Translations under genes and position numbers: made by a program
In this document: positions 48,346 to 59,172 of the stretch, piece by piece
Numbering within the stretch: the stretch's first letter is position 1
How the letters are laid out: each line of letters starts with the position of its first letter
Assembly (NCBI GenBank): GCA_036768485.1
Contig: JAVLUZ010000154.1
Span: forward strand, 44,329,458 to 44,393,457
DNA: 64,000 bases
Direction of reading: 5' to 3'
Source: Mermis nigrescens
Lineage: Eukaryota; Nematoda; Enoplea; Mermithida; Mermithidae
The notes under the pieces: generated by a model
Database searches by the model: none
Told to the model about the DNA's origin: nothing
Seen by the model: only the letters and a program-made list of their open reading frames with translations

Positions 48346-48561
48346 TCATGGGGCTGACATAAACAAAACAATGTCCCTCTAAATTCTTTCGAATTTGCAC
48401 TCAGCTGAGTAGCTGAGTTACTGAGTAAGTACCTACATAAGTGAGTTACTAAGCGCTATTATGACTTAGCGCAAACTGAATGAGTAAATCTCCATTTTAC
48501 TTTACACTGCAGTCATACCTTTTGCTTAAAGTTTCAAGTATACTATGAGCAATGAATATAT

Positions 48562-48635
48562 GTAAAGTTTGGCTACTATAGCTCATATGGATCGGCTAGG
48601 AATCGCTGGCGGTGAAACTGTACATAAGATCCTCC
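48562..48635 (+). repeat. Lone arm of MITE M2
   Basis: GTAAAGTTTGGCTACTATAG, CTCATATGGATCGGCTAGG and the stretch to ACTGTACATAAGATCC match the right arm of 27199-27668. Confidence 0.65.
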
Positions 48636-49129
48636 TCTAAATATAATTGGTCTGAAGAGCGACTGTAGGTAGTACTAGGTCAAATCTATTCTCATTTTCT
48701 AGGTCTAAATCCACATTCAGTTTACAAAGCGCCGAAACACGACTCGGATTGACTTTTTATGCTCAAATTTATAATGAAGGTTGTTGTGAAACGATAATAT
48801 TAATACAACATGGCACGAACGTTGCACATCGGTCAATGTTTGCTCGAAGTATTACTTTGTGCGAACTCATACTTTGTGAAACATGTCATATTTATTAACT
48901 CTAGTATTAATCGTCTTTACTAGTTCAAATAAACAGTTTTGCGTGTTTTGGCAATAGATACTGTGTCCAATTTAGTGTTTGTTAATGATTTTAATAACGT
49001 CTCATTGAAACTGGTGGGATGCTTTTCACAGCGAAAAAACGTTTTGACTTTTCCCACTGAGAAGAAAATTTTAAAATGACGTTAATTTTATTTTTCGGCA
49101 GCGTCAGCCGCCGATCTTTATATACGTTT

Positions 49130-49860
49130 CACTGGCGAGTACGAATTTTGTGTCTACCCTCAAAGTAACAACGGCACACACTTGGGAGTTGCGGTTTTTT
49201 TCAATCGATAGATAATTAAAAGACTAGATGTTGATTTTTTTAAATTTTTGTTTACACTCAATACCGAGTTAGCAATGAGTGTGTAAAGTGTAGACAGAAA
49301 AATCAAATAATTTGCGGAGGGCCAATTTTTTAAATGTTGCCCCCGAATTGTAGATTACGAATCTGACCTTAAAACTTCTTTACACTAACTTGTCACAAAA
49401 GTGTAAAGTATACGTGTTTTTTCCTCTTTGCTGTCCTTTAGCTTATCTAACTCAATTTTGGTTTCTGTACAGTCCAATTGGTTTTATACCGTACAGGGTA
49501 ACAATATCTCAAAAGCAAAAATTATTTTTCTCTTTTGACGCAATATTTCTTGATCTGTGATCGTTCTAGTGTAAAGGCTTCCAGACGAAAAAGAAATTTC
49601 TTCAGTTACTCCGCTAAGTAAGCGGAACATGCTGATTATGCTTAAAATGTGCCTTGGCCTAAGCGTTACACATCCTAGTTTATTTTGTTTCTATACACCC
49701 AGTATTGTGTTATTAGCACATCTGTAAAGGTTACACTGAGAAGCACTTTTCCGCCCAGAGCATTGGGTATGGTCATTCTCTTTTTAAAAATGATCTCTGT
49801 AACGTCAAAATAACGAATCTGATCTTTAAACGTTTCTATAGCCGGAGGTTGTTGAGCTGT
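49130..49860 (+). repeat. Third, degraded block of the ~130 bp unit family
   Basis: CACACTTGGGAGTTGCGGTTTTT, TTTACACTCAATACCGAGTTAGCAATGAG.GTGTAAAG and AGATTACGAATCTGACCTT match 43540-43660 and later parts of that block. Confidence 0.6.
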
Positions 49861-50688
49861 GAAGAGGTTAAGTTTGAATTACGCACATATTTGCTAATGC
49901 TAATATTTAACTCCGTAATGCATATTTTTATCAATTTTTTATTTCAAAGATTTTTGACATATCTTTAATCATTTTTATTCACAAACATGCGCTGTTCCGA
50001 AGGTAAACTGAAATGAGAAACATTTTTAGAATACTACCTGCAAATTATATCAATAATTCTTATACGCTGTCTTTATCCAACCGATTCCAATATTTTCTCT
50101 TGTTAAAATCCATGAAAATTTATGTCTGTCTATTTTTGGAATGTATGCAGCTCATAAATTTTCTTAAAGTGTTTGCATTTACTGACCCGTCGATTACTAT
50201 TTTTTGTTGCTTTCTCGTGCATTGTTCACTTGCATGCAATTTTTGGCAGCCGACACATCATTGCGTTGGTTTACACACTGATGTGTCTGTTGCTCCCATG
50301 CCTGGCTTTCGCTTGCTGTTTCTGTCGATGCAGGATTTTGGTTTAATTAGGTTAATAACGTCATTGGCGTAAATTTTAGTTCAATAAATTTCTGACTACC
50401 GTTATTATCTTTCTTTGAATGCCAACACTTGATATTGAAGCTATAAACTCTTGAAGAAAAAGTAAAAACTGTTGCTGTTAATCTTTGCTTATGCAAGCTC
50501 TGAATTTAACTTTCCGCGAGCATTTCTGGTTTATAAATACATAAAGAAAATATTTACGCAAATTTTTAAATCGATTTAAAGGGGACTTTTACGTAGGTTT
50601 TTTCCTCGGATTAAGGTTAGTTAGACTGCCTTTTTTTGTAATGAGAATGCAGTGTTTAAGGACAAAATCATGCTAAGAATAAGTAGAA
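49861..50688. other. Intergenic DNA, no gene supported
   Basis: Includes an open frame of 119 codons (50013-50372) without splice context, domain or family resemblance. Nothing else is seen. Confidence 0.4.
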
Positions 50689-50690
50689 TA

Positions 50691-51349
50691 CTAGCAAGAA
50701 AAAATGCTCCGATGGAGAAAAAAAGATGAATATACTCGGATTTCTTTATTCTTAAGGACGTAAAAGGAGGGGACTAGGAAAATTTACCTATATCCGTAGA
50801 AGGCATAGAAATGTGCTAAACAGTTAGACTTCCCCTAAACAACGTAAAATTGAAGTATAATCTGCGGCCTATGCACGTTTCTTATAGATTTTCCGTAGTA
50901 ATTTCGAATACGATGGCAAGTATTTTGATTATTTTGAAAAATCTAAAGAAATTTTTTGTGGTGTTTTTATGCAAACTATTGAGTTGGCCATGTAGGTGTG
51001 AAGTTTACCCTATTATCTTTTACGTCAGAGCATTGTGGAAGGTCAAAATTTCATGAAATAAATAATACATTGATTATTAAAGAAAAGTTAGTTCTTCAAT
51101 GTGAGTCTTCAATGCTCTTTTGCGAAACACTTAAACACGTTTTTTGACTAACACCCTCAGTTTCCACAGGCCGCAGAATATACTTCGATTTTTGCGTTGT
51201 TTAGAGGAAGTCTAACTGTTTAGCACATTCCTATGGCTTCTACGCAAATGGGGAAATTTTCCCTAGTCCCTCTGTTTACATCCTTAAGAATAAAGAAATC
51301 CAAGTAAATTAATCTTTTTTTGCTCCATCGGAGCATTTTTCCTTGCTAG
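50691..51349. mobile_element. T1 element copy B with TA target duplication
   Basis: The left end TA|CTAGCAAGAAAAAATGCTCC and right end GGAGCATTTTTCCTTGCTAG|TA are inverse, with TA on both sides. The arms extend ~180 bp (50691-50870 and about 51167-51349). It is the same family as 45404-46434 but shorter inside. No transposase frame is recognised. Confidence 0.85.
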
Positions 51350-51479
51350 TATTTGTACACATATATGTTGATATATAATGAGGTAAATTTGAGCTTCATT
51401 GCGAAATGTGACGTGTAATTGAGGTGTACATATGAAAGTCATATACGTAGCTTAATTCTCTACTCGGGCATGATGGTGA

Positions 51480-52200
51480 ACAGAGAAGGTATGTTATGTG
51501 TTTTAAGCAAGTAAGTATCTGCATAATTTATTCGATTATATGTAGATAATTCCTCGGTTTCTCTCAAGTAGGAATGGTATGCATCTTAACGCGAACTAAA
51601 TGAATTTCATGACGTATAATCTGAAATTCATTTCTCCGTGTTAAGCCCTCCTTTCGACGATTAATAAGATTAAAAAGTGCATTTTGAATTAAACAATTAG
51701 GACTTCTTGAGTTCTAGGGTAATCGATTCCGTTGATTTCAGAAAACATGGTCGGAAAATGTTAGAAAAGTAATGTTTCTATGATAAAATTAAATTTCTCA
51801 AAATTTGAATGTGTATTTAGTTCGATAGTCGTAAACTTTAACGCTCTTTTGAAACGAATTAGAAATCTAAAAAAGAAAACTCGGGAAATTATTTAAATAG
51901 CAAAATAAATATAAAATTTTAGTTTCGTGAAGCGGTGAATAAACTGACACGTAAAGCGGGCTTTCTTTGATGACTGCATAAATATTTTTCGTTCGTCTTT
52001 GATGGTTAAATCGACAAGATGTTTTACTCAACCGAAAATCTTGTTGATTCCAGTGCGATTGTATAACTAAATTAATTTTATTGTGTAATGCTCAACCCAA
52101 AATTTCTTTCGATCTTCCACCCACACTCTTGCTATTGACAACAAAGAATTATGTGTTGACATGAGGAATTGATAATTGATTCCCTTGATTTCAGAAAACG
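51480..52200. repeat. Segmentally repeated DNA shared with 53360-53890
   Basis: GTGAATAAACTGACACGTAAAG.., GCATAAATATTTTTCGTTCGTC here match GTGAATAAATTGACAAGTAAA.., TATAGATATTCGTCGTTG near 53740-53820. In addition, TTGATTTCAGAAAAC.GGTCGG occurs at about 51735 and again at about 52188. Confidence 0.5.
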
Positions 52201-52304
52201 CGGTCGGATCAAGGTTGGCGGATCTAGGGAGGAGGGCTCCCTTCGTTGGTCTCAGACAGTTGGCGAAATAAGGAGTGAACATGTAAATAATTGCGAGGAT
52301 TTTG

Positions 52305-52590
52305 GCCATTGGTGATGACCACACCTGGGCGTGAGGGTGGGGGTTGGGGGGTATGCACCCCCAGAAACCAAAATACCCCCCCCAGAAATCAAAATACTCC
52401 CCCCCAGAATTCAATTTTTGAAAATGTTTTTCGTTTTTTTCGCAATTTTTTGATGCCAATGGATAGTGCTTGATGAGAAACGTCGAAAAATGGTGTTTTC
52501 ATCGCCCTACCACCATTTTTAAGGCCATTTTTTGACTTTCAAAAAATCTTGCACCCCCAGAATTTTTTTGCTGCCCATGTATGGTGATGA
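52305..52590 (-). repeat. Repeat family F2 copy (inverse)
   Basis: Inverse of 5251-5473, with several CCCCCAGAAATCAAAATACTC blocks. Only ~125 bp from the plus copy at 52715, so the two could pair. Confidence 0.8.
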
Positions 52591-52714
52591 CGGTTTCTCA
52601 AATTTTTCGGATAATTCTGTTAAATAACACTTATTTACTTTTTCTGTGGCTTGGAAGTCATAAATCGGCGACAGAAATAGGTTTTTATAACAGCTAACAT
52701 TTTTATGACTCCTA

Positions 52715-52975
52715 AACATAGGTGGGCAGCACCAAAATTCTGGGGATTTCAAAGGTCAAAAATGGTCTTAAAAATCGTGGTATGGCAAAAAAACACCATT
52801 TTCAACGTTTCTCATCTAGCACTATCCATTGGCATCAAAAAATTGCGAGAAAAAACAAAAAAAATTTCAAAAATTGAATTCTGGAGGGATTTCGATTTAT
52901 GGGGGGTATTCGGCCCTCTGGAAGGTGTATACCCCGCGAACTCCCTCCCCCTCACTCCCACGTGTGCTCCTAAAA
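52715..52975 (+). repeat. Repeat family F2 copy
   Basis: CATAGGTGGGCAGCACCAAA to CTCCCACGTGTGCTCC, with the usual CACTATCCATTGGCATC core. Confidence 0.8.
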
Positions 52976-54085
52976 CGATTTCTGGACCAGAAACAACTAT
53001 TCAGCATACATTTTCTTGTGTTTCAAGCATATATTTTCAAAATATTCGATGCTTCGCGTTGAACACAGGAAATCCAGCAGCAATTCAAGTCTCTAAACCT
53101 TCTTCCTCATAAAGTTTTCCGGCACGCCGGATTTCCGTTGAAGTCAAAGAAATGCACTAAGTTGTTGAAAATATTAAAATTTTCTGCGAAATTATTGTGC
53201 AAAAAGTAATTTTAAATAAAAGAAGATAACGCGAAACGCCGAAAAAGCGCAATTTGCTAGTGAAGAGCGAATTTTAAACCTTTTTTCAACTGTTTTGGTA
53301 AAATTTAGGGTGTCGCCCACCTTACAGAAAATCTCACATCGATCTGCCACTGGATCGGATTACTCGAAAGTGATTGGTTTCAACAAAATTCGAATGTGTC
53401 CTGCGATTTCGATACAAGTGAGCATACATTTTAAGCTGCTTACAGAATTGAAGTGAAGGCGAAGATCAATAGCGCAAATTTTCGGTTGTGCTAGATTTGA
53501 AATTCGAAATTCATAATTAATTGACCTAATGACATTTTACAGCGTCTAATTTGCGAAAAACATCAGCAAAATTTCATTCTGTCATCGGCTCTTTTTGACT
53601 GCAAACAACGAGTGCCTTGTAAATTAACTTGAGTGCTCTTTAAGAAATGTACTTAAAAATTTTCAAAAATTAAGAAGGAATGTGGAATTAGTTAATTAGC
53701 GTATTTAGTATAGCATTTTGTATAGGTTAAGCGTTACTGTGAATAAATTGACAAGTAAAAGATGAAATTGTGTCAAAAGCGGTTGTCTCTGATGGATGAC
53801 TATAGATATTCGTCGTTGTTTCTTGTTGGTTGAGAGTTTCATAATGAGCGTTATTAAACGTAAGCTAAAATTAAACACAAAACTCACAGACTTTAATATT
53901 GAGATCTAAGATCAAAGCGGGAGTTTCCAAAATGTTCTCTAAGGCAACAAAATCATACTTAACAACACTGCGAAAAGCATATCATCGAGAAAGGAGAACG
54001 GTTAATTTTCTGGCAGCTAGCCTTATGGATAATGCAAAAATAAATCTTGAAGGCAAGAAACGGGAAAAATAAAGGGATTCCCACC

Positions 54086-54350
54086 ATAGGTGGGCAGCAC
54101 CGAAATTCTGGGGGAGTGAAAAGATTTTCAAAGGTCAAAAAATGGTCTTAACAGTGGTCGTATGGCAAAAAAACACCATTTTTCGACGTTTCTCATCGAG
54201 CACTATCCAATGGCATCAAAAAATTGCTAAGAAAGCAAAAAAAATTTCAAAAATTGAATTCTGGGGGGTGGGTATTTTGATTTCTGGGGGCATTTCAACT
54301 TCTAGGGGTTGCATACTCCCTCAAACCCCCTCACGCCCACGCGTGATTCC
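54086..54350 (+). repeat. Repeat family F2 copy
   Basis: CATAGGTGGGCAGCACCGAA to ACGCCCACGCGTGATTCC, with CGAGCACTATCCAATGGCATC inside. Confidence 0.8.
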
Positions 54351-54899
54351 CAATGCTCATGAATTTTCCGTTGCAAAAATTTGAATTTAGTCGGCCAGAT
54401 GGGACGGTCGGTGATGTGGTATAGTCGGTCATACAAAATTTAAAAAAGCTTGGGTGTTACTTTTCGAATTTGGTCCTTAAGGTTTATTAGACCTCTGATT
54501 CCGATTTGACTAGTCAAAGTGCGCGATCTGGCGCCGTAAAACAGGAAGGGGACGGGTTCACAGAAAATTACGGAAGGTTCCAAAAGAATGACCTAATTGA
54601 GGATGAGCTCACAGCAAAACCGAATATCAAATTATAAATGCTCTTTTGAATGATATAAACCAACGTGCGTACGATTCAATGCAAACAAAGCGAAAGCAGC
54701 AAGCTCATGGCTTTTGAAAATGCTAAATACGATTTTAAATAGATCTACTTCCAGCATCTAATTTTATATGGATTTTTTTGTACTTGTTTGCAAATCGGTC
54801 AAACTTTAATTTTCTGTTCAATTTATAATGCACTCTAATTGTCACACGAGTAGAAAAAGAAAGCAAGAAAGATAAATAAGTCAGCAAAATAAAATCAGT

Positions 54900-56340
54900 C
54901 GCTGTATTGTGTCGTGGCTTAGCTGAAATTATAACATTTTGGTGAACATAGTGGTTTACAAATAATTTAATTTGTAGAGCGAAGGTAACCCTGGAGAACT
55001 TGATAATTTTGAGTAGCGCTCCTTAACGATATGTTGACAATAATTGTGACTGCGAGATACCTATTTTCAAAAGCTTTTATGCAACATTTAGTGATCTCTA
55101 TCATATAAAATATTACTAACAAAGCTGAAAAATTAAAAAATAACAACAGCATTTAAAATATCAAAATTACAAAAACCAAAAATTCGGATTACTGTCGTCT
55201 AATTAATTTTAGCATTCTCTGAACATGAAAAAATCAGCACCTCGCTCAAATCTGTATCTGATATATCCGATTTTGAAAATACCTGAGATACTACGAAGTG
55301 TCTTATCTCACAAACGCAAAACGTTTATAATCGTTGTTTCAAAATGAGTATACTGTAGCGCTCATAAAAATAGTCTATTCCTCTAGCTTATTCTAATTCT
55401 TTGCAGGAAGCAACACAGTATGTTGACGTACCTGCAAATGGAAAATATTTTGTTGCCCATTAATATTGACTGTGATAGAGGGTATTTAATAAAAAGTATT
55501 GAAATTTTTAGTAATAAAGCATTTGATTTTCACTTTCTTCTAAACCGAAATCCTGCCACAGCTTAAATAATTTTAAGAGATTTTCATAGGGAATTTAATA
55601 GCCTTTTATCCCGCAAAGTTTTATTGTCTTTAATTCACTTTTGAAAAACCATTTTCTTACAATTTCTCGTCAGTTTACACTGTAGTGTAAAGAGGTGTAC
55701 ACCAGTCGATAGGGTATCTTCTCTAGAAAGAGAAGATTCAATAAATAAAAAGCATGCAAACTCTTAAATCAAAAAAATCGAAAATTTGGATCTTTGGATC
55801 ACAGTAGCCTAATTCATTACAGCATTTGGTGAAAATAAAAAATATGCTGTTTGTTCAAAACTACATTTTCCATATAGCTACGTGTTTGAGAATATCTGTA
55901 ATAGTTTAAAGTGTCTTGTGAACAACAATGCTAAAATGTTTAAAATCACTTTTCCATATGAATATGCCTATAAAAGTAGCCTGTCCCCATAACTTCCCCT
56001 AATTTTTTGCAAGCAGCACCGGAGTATGTTCACGCACCTGCAAGCGAAAAATTTCTCGTTTTTCGCTCATTTTGGCTTATATAGAGGGTAATTATGCGAA
56101 ATTTCGGAATTTTTGAAATAAAACATCTTTACATTGCAATATAAACGGAAATATTGCTATGCTTTTTATAATTTTAGTCGATCCTTACTGAACTATTTGT
56201 TATCATATAAAGTTTTATGACTTTGTCTAAAAATATAGAAAAATCAGTAAATAAAAAAGCAGCAGCCTGTGAAAATGATAAAATAGGAAAAAACCAGAAA
56301 TTTGTATTGCTGTAGCTCATTGAACTGTGACTTAAAATGA
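54900..56340 (+). repeat. Degenerate long tandem repeat
   Basis: Segments near 55175-55540 and 55780-56130 follow each other in order (AGCATT..GTGAA, AGTGTCTT, TGCA..AGCA.CA..AGTATGTT.ACG.ACCTGCAA, ATAGAGGGTA). The offset is about 600 bp. Shorter matches near 54910 and 56290 suggest more partial units. No gene is seen. Confidence 0.5.
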
Positions 56341-56489
56341 AAATGAACGTCAAATTCGTTCTCACCGCGCAAAATTGCGATAAGTACGTTTTTCAGGTGC
56401 GATTAATTTTTGTGTCTTAAGTGAAGGAGCCATTTGTGCGCAGTGAAAAACTAAGACAATAATAAGACTGCAAAAATGAGACGTTTAAA

Positions 56490-56681
56490 ATGAAAACTAA
56501 AGGTAGCAGCGAAGAACCATTTCGTCTTCCGGGTCTAAAAGAACATAATCAAAAGGTTCCCAATATTAAGCGTAAGGAAGACTCAAAAACAGAGCGGGCC
56601 GAACGAGAAAGGACTTTGAAGTTCCGCATCCGATGTTCGTACCTATGTACCAGGCAAGCTTTTATCCAGTCTAGATTTTAA
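56490..56681 (+). CDS. Candidate short coding exon, unknown
   Basis: An ATG opens 63 codons, basic and hydrophilic (MKTKGSSEEPFRLPGLKEHN, then NIKRKEDSKTERAERERTLK). Its composition is more protein-like than the neighbouring AT-rich DNA. It ends three bases before the palindromic element at 56684, so its 3' side may be cut by that insertion. There is no homology I recognise, and a splice donor is not certain (GTTCGTACC near 56635 is possible). Confidence 0.25.
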   Translation: MKTKGSSEEPFRLPGLKEHNQKVPNIKRKEDSKTERAERERTLKFRIRCSYLCTRQAFIQSRF

Positions 56682-57163
56682 GAGTCAGTTTCTGTAAGGA
56701 CCACCTTAACCTTACGTAAGTAAAAAAATAATTTTTCTTAATTTTAACATATATTACACAAATTTTTACGCTGATTCCGAATCTGAAAACCGTTTTACAC
56801 AAAAATGATTTTTTGCTGACTTATAGGGGTGTAAAGTGTGAAAAATCGGAATATGTGCCGAATTTCATATGTTGATTAATATTTTCCAGAATAATTAACA
56901 TTTTTCAATGCAGTTTTTTTTAAATTACAGAAGATCGAATGGGCTTTACAAAAAGTATAAAAAGTTTGTTTACCGGATCATCCCACGGGATACAGCAGTC
57001 AATAAAGGTCAAAAATATGAATTTTTGCACTTGCAACATTTTTACTTTTTTAGCCATAAGTCCAGAGTGGTCATACAGAATCGAACCTTATTTCACCACA
57101 ATATGTGCCACCTATGTACCCGTTTCTGTGTAAAAAATGTAGGATATGTGATGGATAGTTATT

Positions 57164-57960
57164 GACCACTTTTGACAAACGTGAAATTAACTCATGTGTT
57201 CAAATTTCAAAAATGATACATTTGTGCTATAAAAAATTTAACGTTTCGATCTATAACTCCAGAACTGTAAAACATTGTGCGACTGCATTATACCACAGCT
57301 TGTACCATCTATGTGCCTAAGTGCTTGCAAAAGATCATGCGTATACCTTAACTGGTTGTTGACCATTTCTGACAAACGGTAATTGAACTCAATTGGTCAA
57401 AGTCGAAAAAATCATACATGTGTGGTACAAATAACTTTCCTTTTGGAGCTGTAATTCGGAAAATAAAATTCATCTTGTGGCCACATTACACCACAATTTG
57501 CACTATCTATTTGCCTAATTATATGCAAAAATCCATCCATATATGTTTGATATTTATTGACCATTTGTGGACAACGTAAACTTAGCTCCATTGGTCAAAA
57601 TCAAAAAGTCACACATTGGTGCTTCAAAAAATTTTTCTTTCGGCTCTGTAACTCAAGAATTAGGACACATTTTTTAACCGCATTACACCACAGTCTCTAC
57701 CATATATGTCCCTAATTGTACACAAAAAATCATCTGCATGTTCTACGTACTTATCTATCAGCCATATTTCACAAGTGTGAACTTAACCTAATTGGTCAAA
57801 GTGAAAAAATGCATGCTTTTGTTTCAAATAATTTTATTTTCTATTTCTAACGAGAAGTAAAATCTATCTGGTGACCATACTACGCCACGGTTCGCACTAT
57901 CTATTTGCCTAATTGCATGCAAAAAATTCATACATATATGTTGGATTATATTTATTTATT
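57164..57960 (+). repeat. ~198 bp tandem subterminal repeats, left arm
   Basis: Degenerate units start at GACCACTTTTGACAAAC (57164), GACCATTTCTGACAAACG (57361), GACCATTTGTGGACAACG (57559) and GCCATATTTCACAAG (57761). Each carries AACT.A.TTGGTCAAA, then ACC.C.GT.TG.ACCATCTAT and a TGCAAAA-type end. The mirrored set occupies about 59235-60030 in the right arm. Confidence 0.8.
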
Positions 57961-58015
57961 ATTTTTACCTGTAGAAAATCCTAACATAAAGGAATATGTT
58001 TTATATCGTCAAAAT

Positions 58016-58687
58016 TCAATTGTCAAAACATTCTGAATGAATCAATGTGTCTTCAACGTCATCTGCCTCATCATCTAGATTTGGGTCTGGTTGGAAAAAA
58101 TCTTCTAAGCAGTCATCTTCATCAGTTTCAGTTGGGACAATTGCTTCTCTTTTTCGTGCTTCCCGCGACCAAAATCCTGCAATTTGCTGCCATGATAAAA
58201 ACTCAGATTGCTTGAATTGGGGCAATCTTCGCATTTCAGTTGCAGTCTCCCTTGGATCGCACTTTCTTCGAGTCTTAATCCCATCATCAAATTTTTTAAG
58301 CAAATATTGGCGCTGGTTTTCTGTGAATGCTTTACAAGATCTTTTTTGCCTTAAAGCCCAGCCAGTTGGTAATCTTTGGATTGAATCATCATCTGCATAC
58401 ATCTCCCAGAATTGCTGCAAAACTTCATTTAGACTTGGAAGCCGAGGCATTAGCTGCCGATTTTCTATTTGTTTCTTGTACGTTGTAATAGCTGCATCAC
58501 GCAATGTCAGTCGCTCAGGCTGAAACTGGTGATTTGCTAACTCCATGTGATTTTCAAGGGATCGATGTCTTTGAAATGATTTCACGCAACCAGGAACAGT
58601 ACAAGTAAACAGTTGCAAAGATCTTGCTGAGCTGTCTTCTTCTGGTAAAACTGGCACAAATGTTGCTGTTGACTGGTCCCTTGTCAT
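58016..58687 (-). CDS. C2H2 zinc-finger protein with homeodomain-like segment, encoded by the palindromic element
   Basis: 223 aa from the ATG at 58687 to TAA-side 58016. One C2H2 finger (C29-x4-C34-x12-H47-x5-H53, FTCTVPGCVKSF). At about residues 108-182 is a conserved-looking block: GWALRQKR, AFTENQRQYLLKKFDDG, TRRKCDPRETATEMRR and FLSWQQIAGFWSREARKR. It resembles a homeodomain or other three-helix DNA-binding fold. The tail is very acidic (residues 187-214). I have an impression of similar finger-plus-GWAL proteins in repeats of other invertebrates, but cannot confirm it. Upstream on the coding strand, TTTGTTTCTTGTTTCTTCATCCTAG looks like a splice acceptor, so this may be the last exon of a longer gene. 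The N-terminal part lies in the unique centre; the last 144 residues lie in the left arm. Confidence 0.75.
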   Translation of the reverse strand: MTRDQSTATFVPVLPEEDSSARSLQLFTCTVPGCVKSFQRHRSLENHMELANHQFQPERLTLRDAAITTYKKQIENRQLMPRLPSLNEVLQQFWEMYADDDSIQRLPTGWALRQKRSCKAFTENQRQYLLKKFDDGIKTRRKCDPRETATEMRRLPQFKQSEFLSWQQIAGFWSREARKREAIVPTETDEDDCLEDFFQPDPNLDDEADDVEDTLIHSECFDN

Positions 58688-58737
58688 GGGCTCTTCTAGG
58701 ATGAAGAAACAAGAAACAAATAGAAAATCGGCAGCTA

Positions 58738-59172
58738 ATGCCTCGGCTTCCAAGTCTAAATGAAGTTTTGCAGCAATTCTGGGAGATGTATGCAGATGAT
58801 GATTCAATCCAAAGATTACCAACTGGCTGGGCTTTAAGGCAAAAAAGATCTTGTAAAGCATTCACAGAAAACCAGCGCCAATATTTGCTTAAAAAATTTG
58901 ATGATGGGATTAAGACTCGAAGAAAGTGCGATCCAAGGGAGACTGCAACTGAAATGCGAAGATTGCCCCAATTCAAGCAATCTGAGTTTTTATCATGGCA
59001 GCAAATTGCAGGATTTTGGTCGCGGGAAGCACGAAAAAGAGAAGCAATTGTCCCAACTGAAACTGATGAAGATGACTGCTTAGAAGATTTTTTCCAACCA
59101 GACCCAAATCTAGATGATGAGGCAGATGACGTTGAAGACACATTGATTCATTCAGAATGTTTTGACAATTGA
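58738..59172 (+). pseudogene. Second, truncated copy of the same protein (C-terminal 144 aa) in the right arm
   Basis: Encodes the identical residues 80-223 of the 58016-58687 protein on the other strand, without the zinc finger. It is a product of the palindrome. Without the finger-coding centre in front of it, it is probably not an independent gene. Confidence 0.75.

Noticed and set aside
50013..50372. 119-codon open frame with hydrophobic stretches
   Set aside because: No splice context, no recognisable domain, and composition like AT-rich background.
56908..57165. 85-codon open frame in the left arm, repeated in the right arm at 60029-60259
   Set aside because: Subterminal arm DNA; no recognisable domain and no start or splice context. 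The two copies exist only because the arms are inverse.
58047..58523. 158-codon Ser-rich open frame on the plus strand (and its mirror at 58554-59141 minus)
   Set aside because: Antisense shadow of the zinc-finger protein; Ser-rich because it is complementary to acidic codons.
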